The notes below the pieces were generated by a model, which searched no databases, was not told where the DNA came from, and saw only the letters and a program-made list of their open reading frames with translations. 64,000 bases of DNA from CBDDDW01 sp965226805 (GTDB taxonomy: Bacteria; Chloroflexota; Dehalococcoidia; Lucifugimonadales; JAGWBF01): contig CBDDDW010000024.1 of assembly GCA_965226805.1 (NCBI GenBank), positions 1-64,000 of the forward strand. The letters run 5' to 3'. Position numbers and translations under genes: made by a program. Below, piece after piece: positions 59,071 to 64,000 of the stretch. Every line of letters starts with the position of its first letter. Position 1 is the first letter of the stretch.

Positions 59071-60402
59071 CTATCCAGAATTGAAACGAAGTCTCCCTAT
59101 CCGCTCCAGCATTTCATCGAACATCTCCCTGGTCACCATCACCTCGGCAAGCTGGAACACAAGCCTCCTCGCATGACGCACCAGTCGCCCGCCTATCTTG
59201 ATGAGTCTCGTCTGAATACTTGTCAGGGACCAGCTCTTTATCGCTTCTGGCAGAGCCAGCCTTCTGAAGAAGTTGCCCAGATTGTATGCCAGGATGAATA
59301 GCCACAGCCTCACCTGATTAGCCACGAACTTATGGCACGAGAGCCGAGTCCAATTGAGGGCGTATTTCCCCTCTTTAATCCACTGCTCTGCTGTGCCTCT
59401 GCCATTGTAGAAGCTGACTAGTCCCTTCGTTGGATAGCTCAGGTTGGTTACGATGAAGCCTACTCTTGGGAACAGTTCTCCCTGATGCCACTCCACCTTG
59501 GCCACTACTCTTCGAGGAACATTCCAACTCTGGGCCTGATAAACGAAGTCGTGATACGAGACGATGGGCTTTTGAGAGGGCCACTCGGTAGGCCGTACCA
59601 ACAGGTGAGCTATTTCCTTCTGAAGCACTTCGTTCGCCGGAAGCCTTATGGCGTAGCCGATATGCCTTGTCTCCAGGTACTCGTAAATCTCAGGCTTGGC
59701 AAAAGCAGCGTCTGCTCGAAACAGCAGCCTCACCGCCAGCTTCAGGTAGCGCTCGACGATGGGATTGATGAACTCCTTCCAGCCATCGGCGCTGTGGACG
59801 TTGCCTGGTCTGAGAACCGCCCCTTCGCAATCTCCAAACTGGTTGAAGCAGAACAAGGGGTGATAGCACATGCATCCAAAGTGGCCGTTGTAGGCTGCTT
59901 CCTCCTGCTCGCCATGCACCGGACTCTCCGAACTGTCGATGTCCAGGATGATACGCCTGTGTACGGTCTTGGCTAATGCACGTTTTATCCATTCGACATT
60001 CAGCCGCTCAATGCCCTTGAGGTTTTCCTTTTGTGTCAGCAACTCCGTCTCGAACCTACCCATCTCGCTGGTGCTGGCCGCGTTCCTGTCAGGGCCTTTC
60101 CAGCCTACCACTACTCTCAGGGCTGGGTCTTGGGAAAGGCGGTCGGCATCATTGGTGTCGTCGTATCCAGCGAGGCGGCTGTAGACTGACTGTCTCAGCA
60201 GTGGGATTAGCTGATGCAGGATGTTTTTGCCCGTTCGACTCTCTTTGAGGAATTCGTCGGCAGAGTCGGTCAGGCTTAGGGCGTCATCAAGCTCTCTGCA
60301 CGCCAGCAGTCCTGCGTCTGAGGTGATGGTAGCACCGCGAAACTCCACGCGAACTTTGGAGTCAAAGTCGAGCTTGAGAGGGGTCTTTTCGTCGTCACCC
60401 AT
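59071..60402 (-). CDS. IS1380-family transposase
   Basis: 443 residues of the IS1380 (DDE_Tnp_1 group) family: an N-terminal ITSDAGLLACRELDDALSLT, RILDIDSSESPVHGEQEEAAYNGH (shown as L-D-I-D-x-S and Y-N-G-H-F-G-x-x-x-Y-H-P-L), LLFRADAAFAKPEIYEYL and NGRGTAEQWIKEGK (catalytic Glu). The ORF looks complete. I could not fix the terminal repeats of the element. Confidence 0.9.
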   Translation of the reverse strand: MGDDEKTPLKLDFDSKVRVEFRGATITSDAGLLACRELDDALSLTDSADEFLKESRTGKNILHQLIPLLRQSVYSRLAGYDDTNDADRLSQDPALRVVVGWKGPDRNAASTSEMGRFETELLTQKENLKGIERLNVEWIKRALAKTVHRRIILDIDSSESPVHGEQEEAAYNGHFGCMCYHPLFCFNQFGDCEGAVLRPGNVHSADGWKEFINPIVERYLKLAVRLLFRADAAFAKPEIYEYLETRHIGYAIRLPANEVLQKEIAHLLVRPTEWPSQKPIVSYHDFVYQAQSWNVPRRVVAKVEWHQGELFPRVGFIVTNLSYPTKGLVSFYNGRGTAEQWIKEGKYALNWTRLSCHKFVANQVRLWLFILAYNLGNFFRRLALPEAIKSWSLTSIQTRLIKIGGRLVRHARRLVFQLAEVMVTREMFDEMLERIGRLRFNSG

Positions 60403-61174
60403 AAGGTGCCTCCAACACGATTACGTAATCAGAAGCCAGAACCTATATTCATGGGTGTATTATAATGTATAGACTCCCATTATATCCGTTTAGTAATCAG
60501 AATATTCATAGTAATCACAGGAACGCCAATCACCACTTGGGTCTATCTGGGAAATCCAGGATGAGACTTGGAGAAAATGGCCATAGTGGACGTGGAGCCG
60601 CAGACCCAGGTCTCCCCAAGGTCTAAATCGGTTGTCTTGCAGCCCATCTCGTGCATAGCTCCAGCAACGCATATCCAGTTCAGAATCTCATGTTGCCCAG
60701 CGTCCTCAATTTGAGCAGTGGTCAGGCTCTTCCAAGGCAGATAATCGCCCGGGCCAATTCCTCAAGTCGAGCCTGATCCGATTCCCCATCGGGCCACAGC
60801 TGGTGATTCTTTCTTGTGAGGCAGCCGTGGGACCAGCTGGATGAGCACACCAGAGCAGTCAGCTAGTCGGGGGCTGCCTAGAGATGGACAACGGGACAGC
60901 CCGGTACCTGCTGGATCAGGAAGAGGAGAGAGTTAAGGTTCTTTCTCGGAGTGACAGTAGCGCTCCGAAAGGCACCCTTTCGGTGTCGTGGAGACGGGGG
61001 AGAGTAGGACTCCCCGTCCACAGGATTCTTTGGGTGCTAAGCTGCTAGTGTGCCAACTCTATTGCAAAAGGTATTACTTCAGGGTTCGGATGATTATTTG
61101 CTCCACGCGTGGCTACCAAGCAACATTTGCTGATCATACCCGCCAGCCGCAAGAGGAAGGATGCAAAGTTCACC
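60403..61174. other. 770-base gap between the IS1380 gene and mutS2
   Basis: No gene I can defend. Minus-strand open pieces at 60490-60840 change frame repeatedly and may be decayed coding sequence. On the plus strand 60868-61022 is rich in stems (GGAG...CTCC, AGGCACC...GGTGTC, GACGGGG...CCCCGTC) and has fragments recalling 5S rRNA (GTTAAG, GGAGAGTAGGAC), but the overall fold does not match 5S rRNA well. Confidence 0.4.
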
Positions 61175-63724
61175 TCACACCAGCTCGATCACCGTGACCC
61201 CGTCGGTCCTGGCGTTCTCGTCACTCCCGGCAGCCTTCACCAGAGGGTGGTGGCTGAGGTGCTCCCGGATGGCGCTCCGCAGGGCTCCCGTTCCGACTCC
61301 ATGCGATACGCGGACTGAGGACAGGCCGGCCTGGACTGCATCGCTGAGCCAAACCTCTATGCGGTCAATGGCGTCCTCAACCCGGGCGCCCCGGAGGTTC
61401 AGCTCTGTATCGACCGGCCCCCTGGACGAGCGGGAGTAGTAGACGGCGTCCCGGGGCGGGCCGGTTTCGGCACGCGCGGGCCTGGCAATCTGGTGGACCG
61501 GCAGCCTCGCCCGCATGGTGCCAAGCAGCACCTCTACGGAACCAGTGTCGTCGGGCGGCCTTATCACCTCCACCGGCCTGGGTATGCCTCTCAGGTAAAC
61601 CCGGTCCCCGGCCCGTAGACCCTTGAGCCAGTCACTACGCCTGCTGGGGACGGGCTGCCAGTCGCGAGACCGAAGCTCACGCCTGATCCTCGCCACTTCT
61701 TTCCGCGCCTCCAGCAAGGAAGGAGCGGCCACCGGCTCCCTCTCGGACCCTTCGCCCACCGCGGATTCAGGGATGGGACTCTCTTCGACCTGGTCCGCCG
61801 GTGGGGCCGCGGGTAGAACGGGCTCAGGCGCTTCGTCAGCTTCCACCGGCCAAGGCGGGGGCTCTTCCATCGCCCGCTCGGCCGCCCGCAGGCGCTTGGC
61901 GACGTCCTCCACCCTTTGCCTGAACTGGTGACCGGCCTCTTCCAGCAGCTCCGATCTTCTATCCTCAATGGAGGCCAGCTGCTCCTCCAGCTCCGCGTTC
62001 TTAATATCCGCTCGGGATAGCGCCTCTTCAGCCTCCTTGCGCTTCTCCCCGGCCAGATGCCTCTCCTCTTGGAGCTCCTTCAAGAGGCCTTCCGCCCGCC
62101 GGTGCTCCGGAGAGCGGAGGGCCTCGGCGTTATCTATGATGTCCTGGGAGAGCCCCAGCCTTGCAGCGATGGTCAGGGCATAGCTCCTACCTGGAAGCCC
62201 GAGGGTCAGCTGGTATGTAGGCGCCAGCGTCCGGGGATCCAGCTCTACGCTTGCGTTTATCATACCCGTCTGCTCCTGGGCGAAGGAGCTGACGTCCCGC
62301 TGGTGGGTCGTAGCCATGAGGGTAATCCCCCTCTGGGCGAAGTAAAGCAGAATGGCCTTGGCCAGGGCCGCTCCCTCCTCTGGGTCTGTGCTCGTGCCCA
62401 GCTCGTCAACCAGCACGAGTGATTTTTCCGTAGCCTGTTGCATAACGGCGCGCAGGTTCTGTATATGGGAGCTGAAGGTAGATAGAGAACGTTGAATGCT
62501 TTGCTGGTCGCCGATGTCGGAGTAAACGCCGTCGAACAGGGTGAGGGCTGCTTCCTGGGCCGGCACGTGAAGACCGGCCTGAGCCATCAACGTAATCAGG
62601 CCCAGGGTCTTGAGGGCCACGGTCTTGCCCCCAGCGTTGGGCCCGGTTACGAGGAGGACCGGCCACTGGTCCCCGATCTTGAGGCTGATGGGCACAGCCG
62701 CCTTCCCCAACAGTGGATGGCGGGCGTCCGACAGCCAGATATACGGGCTCTCGGCGTCGATCAGAGTAGGAGGCGATCCTTTGATTGCGTGAGCGTACCG
62801 AGCCTTGGCAAAGGCCAGATCAAGCTGGGCCAGCAGGTCCAGTCCTCGAAGGAGGTGGCTGCTGTGGGCCTCGACTTCGGCCGAGAGGGAACGCAGCACC
62901 CTCTCCTCTTCCCGCTGTTGGGCCAGGCTGAGCTCTCGCCAGAGATTGCCCAGCTCGATTCCGGAGGTAGGCTCCACGAAAAGGGTGGCGCCGCTGTCGG
63001 AGACATCGTGGACAATCCCCGGTAGGCGTTGCTTCATATCCGTCTTTACCAACAGGACCATCCGGCCGTTCCGTTGAGTAATGATTGGCTCTTGAAGGAC
63101 GTTGTGGCGCTCCATACGCCTCAGGGTCCGCTCCAGGGCCTCTTGGAGCTGCTGGTGGGCGGAGCGGGCTTCGGATCGCAGCTCTCTTAAAGCCGGGCTG
63201 GCGCTGTCCAGGACCTCACCGGACCGGCCAATTGAGCGAAAAATCTCCTTCTCCAGCTCCCGGAGCACCGGCAGCCCCTGAGCCATGCTTCGAAGAAGGG
63301 GCATGTCCTTCCCACGGAGAACGGCCTCACGCGCACCCTGGAACGCGTTCAGGGTGTCGTGCAGGTCCCGCAGCTCTTCGCCAGCGAGGACACCTCCGAG
63401 CGCCGCCCGCTGAAGGGGGTCCCGAAGGTCCTTGGCCTCCTCCAGGTCCAGAACGAGGCCGCCATCCAGAAAACGGCGGCCCTCCAGGGTCTCCTCCTGC
63501 CGGCGTAACACGTCAGCGGCATCGTATGAGGGCGCCAGTCTGCGGGCCAGCTCCATGGCCGGCGAGTAGGTGGTATAGCGGGCGAGCTGCTCGCGCACCA
63601 GGTCGAACTCCAGCAGGCGCAGGGCCTCTTCCCGGAGGTCTGTGGGAGAGGGGATATCTCCCGGAGACATGGGCAGACCGGGCGAGCTCGCCTTCGTCTC
63701 GTCGTAGTGGGGAACTTTACTCAC
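61175..63724 (-). CDS. mutS2: Endonuclease MutS2
   Basis: 849 residues. MutS-like core without the mismatch-recognition domain: lever region to about residue 330, ATPase with Walker A GPNAGGKT (361-368) and Walker B LVLVDELGTSTDPEEG (436-451), a coiled coil (about 530-620), an acidic Pro-rich stretch and a C-terminal Smr nuclease domain (ELNLRGARVEDAIDRI, then SHGVGTGALR). MutS2 suppresses homeologous recombination and can rescue collided ribosomes. GTG 63724 overlaps the hicB stop (GTGA); ATG 63670, inside a palindrome, is an alternative start that fits the family better. Confidence 0.93.
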   Translation of the reverse strand: MSKVPHYDETKASSPGLPMSPGDIPSPTDLREEALRLLEFDLVREQLARYTTYSPAMELARRLAPSYDAADVLRRQEETLEGRRFLDGGLVLDLEEAKDLRDPLQRAALGGVLAGEELRDLHDTLNAFQGAREAVLRGKDMPLLRSMAQGLPVLRELEKEIFRSIGRSGEVLDSASPALRELRSEARSAHQQLQEALERTLRRMERHNVLQEPIITQRNGRMVLLVKTDMKQRLPGIVHDVSDSGATLFVEPTSGIELGNLWRELSLAQQREEERVLRSLSAEVEAHSSHLLRGLDLLAQLDLAFAKARYAHAIKGSPPTLIDAESPYIWLSDARHPLLGKAAVPISLKIGDQWPVLLVTGPNAGGKTVALKTLGLITLMAQAGLHVPAQEAALTLFDGVYSDIGDQQSIQRSLSTFSSHIQNLRAVMQQATEKSLVLVDELGTSTDPEEGAALAKAILLYFAQRGITLMATTHQRDVSSFAQEQTGMINASVELDPRTLAPTYQLTLGLPGRSYALTIAARLGLSQDIIDNAEALRSPEHRRAEGLLKELQEERHLAGEKRKEAEEALSRADIKNAELEEQLASIEDRRSELLEEAGHQFRQRVEDVAKRLRAAERAMEEPPPWPVEADEAPEPVLPAAPPADQVEESPIPESAVGEGSEREPVAAPSLLEARKEVARIRRELRSRDWQPVPSRRSDWLKGLRAGDRVYLRGIPRPVEVIRPPDDTGSVEVLLGTMRARLPVHQIARPARAETGPPRDAVYYSRSSRGPVDTELNLRGARVEDAIDRIEVWLSDAVQAGLSSVRVSHGVGTGALRSAIREHLSHHPLVKAAGSDENARTDGVTVIELV
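63654..63670. promoter_or_regulatory. Near-palindrome over an internal ATG of mutS2
   Basis: ATATCTCCCGGAGACAT, one mismatch from the perfect palindrome at 36086-36102. The ATG whose complement ends it (63670) is the alternative mutS2 start; both proteins would begin MSPGD. Confidence 0.4.
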
Positions 63725-63933
63725 GAAATAGCAATGTACTCAGCAAATGATTGCGTCTCAGGGATTGGTAGATCGTCATCCAGAAGCCCTCTCACGTGCA
63801 TCTGGACTGCCGAATGCATGTTCTCTTGAACCTCTTCACGGGTCTCACCCGTGGCTGCGCAGCCCGGCAAATCAGGGGAATAAGCTGAATAGTTACCATT
63901 ACACTTCTCGATGACCACCAGGAAACGGTACAT
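63721..63933 (-). CDS. hicB: HicB-family antitoxin
   Basis: 70 residues of the short HicB type: YRFLVVIEKCNGNYSAYSPDLPGCAATGETREEV is the family core (Y-x-A-x-x-P-D-L-P-G-C-x-x-x-G-x-T), followed by a helix and SFAEYIAIS. The single core lacks the C-terminal DNA-binding domain of longer HicB proteins. It neutralises the HicA mRNA interferase encoded just upstream. Its stop overlaps the GTG of mutS2. Confidence 0.85.
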   Translation of the reverse strand: MYRFLVVIEKCNGNYSAYSPDLPGCAATGETREEVQENMHSAVQMHVRGLLDDDLPIPETQSFAEYIAIS

Positions 63934-63934
63934 T

Positions 63935-64000
63935 CTAGTCTGCCTCCTTCAATCGGGCTTGCTTCATGATGCTATTGAGTGTCCCAGGGGCCAAATCGTG
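63935..64000 (-). CDS. hicA: HicA toxin, C-terminal part (runs off the window)
   Basis: The last 21 codons read HDLAPGTLNSIMKQARLKEAD then TAG, the typical C-terminus of HicA (H-x-x-x-L-x-x-G-T-L-x-x-I-x-K-Q-A). HicA is a dsRBD-fold mRNA interferase. Its stop is one base from the hicB ATG. The N-terminus lies beyond the window edge. Confidence 0.75.
   Translation of the reverse strand, partial: HDLAPGTLNSIMKQARLKEAD

Noticed and set aside
60490..60672. 60-residue minus-strand ORF with a WISQIDPSGDW-like segment
   Set aside because: Neighbouring frames look equally protein-like and each breaks within about 60 codons, so no single gene can be supported.

Overview
The window looks like a bacterial chromosome segment of moderately high GC. 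The gene content points to Chloroflexota, probably class Dehalococcoidia: a DUF951 protein between pyrF and an acyl-CoA mutase, a DinB-like protein, RRM RNA-binding proteins beside rpsU, class I aldolase next to glpX, MutS2, many GTG/TTG starts, and T-box and TPP leaders. This placement is an inference from gene content only.

Layout. 1-2.2 kb: three tightly packed genes of unknown function; the third is broken by a 66-bp in-frame tandem duplication that brings in a stop. 2.5-7.3 kb: two near-identical IS3-type elements in opposite orientation, enclosing a decayed IS256-type element and an older IS3 fragment. 7.6-8.9 kb: a broken gene for three fused Rid domains. 9-18 kb: minus-strand housekeeping genes (MFS transporter, DinB-like protein, galU, SDR, lgt, ispE, rsmA, SRP RNA, trmD, a moaB/mog-type gene, tRNA-Pro). 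18.5-27.6 kb: an isochorismatase-family hydrolase, then a consensus-like promoter and T-box leader in front of ilvB-ilvN-ilvC-leuA-leuC-leuD. ilvC, leuA and leuC carry single-base shifts as sequenced. 27.6-38.3 kb, minus strand: a metallo-beta-lactamase-fold gene, moaC, rnhA, moaA, rdgB, fructose-bisphosphate aldolase, glpX, a SHOCT protein, an isobutyryl-CoA-mutase-like large subunit, DUF951, pyrF and a lipoprotein. 38.5-40 kb: sfsA and an endonuclease III-like gene. 40-44.6 kb: a TPP-riboswitch-controlled thiamine precursor uptake and salvage operon (ABC ATPase, permease, NMT1-type binding protein, TenA, ThiD). 45-49.7 kb: DUF1800, an NHL beta-propeller and a solute-binding lipoprotein. 50-57 kb: a second insertion-sequence zone. 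One IS256-type copy has split a FAD oxidoreductase gene and left a 9-bp target duplication; an identical copy sits in a nest with an IS3 element and a fragment of the first IS type that truncates rpsU. 57-58.6 kb: two RRM proteins and a zinc-ribbon protein. 59-60.4 kb: an IS1380-type transposase. 61-64 kb: mutS2 behind a HicAB pair, whose hicA runs off the window.

How the genes work together. ilv/leu covers branched-chain amino acid synthesis, with an inferred leucine specifier codon (CUC) in the T-box. The 40-44.6 kb operon imports and salvages the thiamine pyrimidine moiety. moaA, moaC and the moaB/mog-type gene belong to molybdenum cofactor synthesis. Aldolase and GlpX form a gluconeogenic pair. 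Mobile-element activity is the main source of novelty: at least four host genes are broken by insertions or rearrangements, and three families of intergenic repeats are scattered between operons. No CRISPR array, rRNA operon or prophage was recognised.
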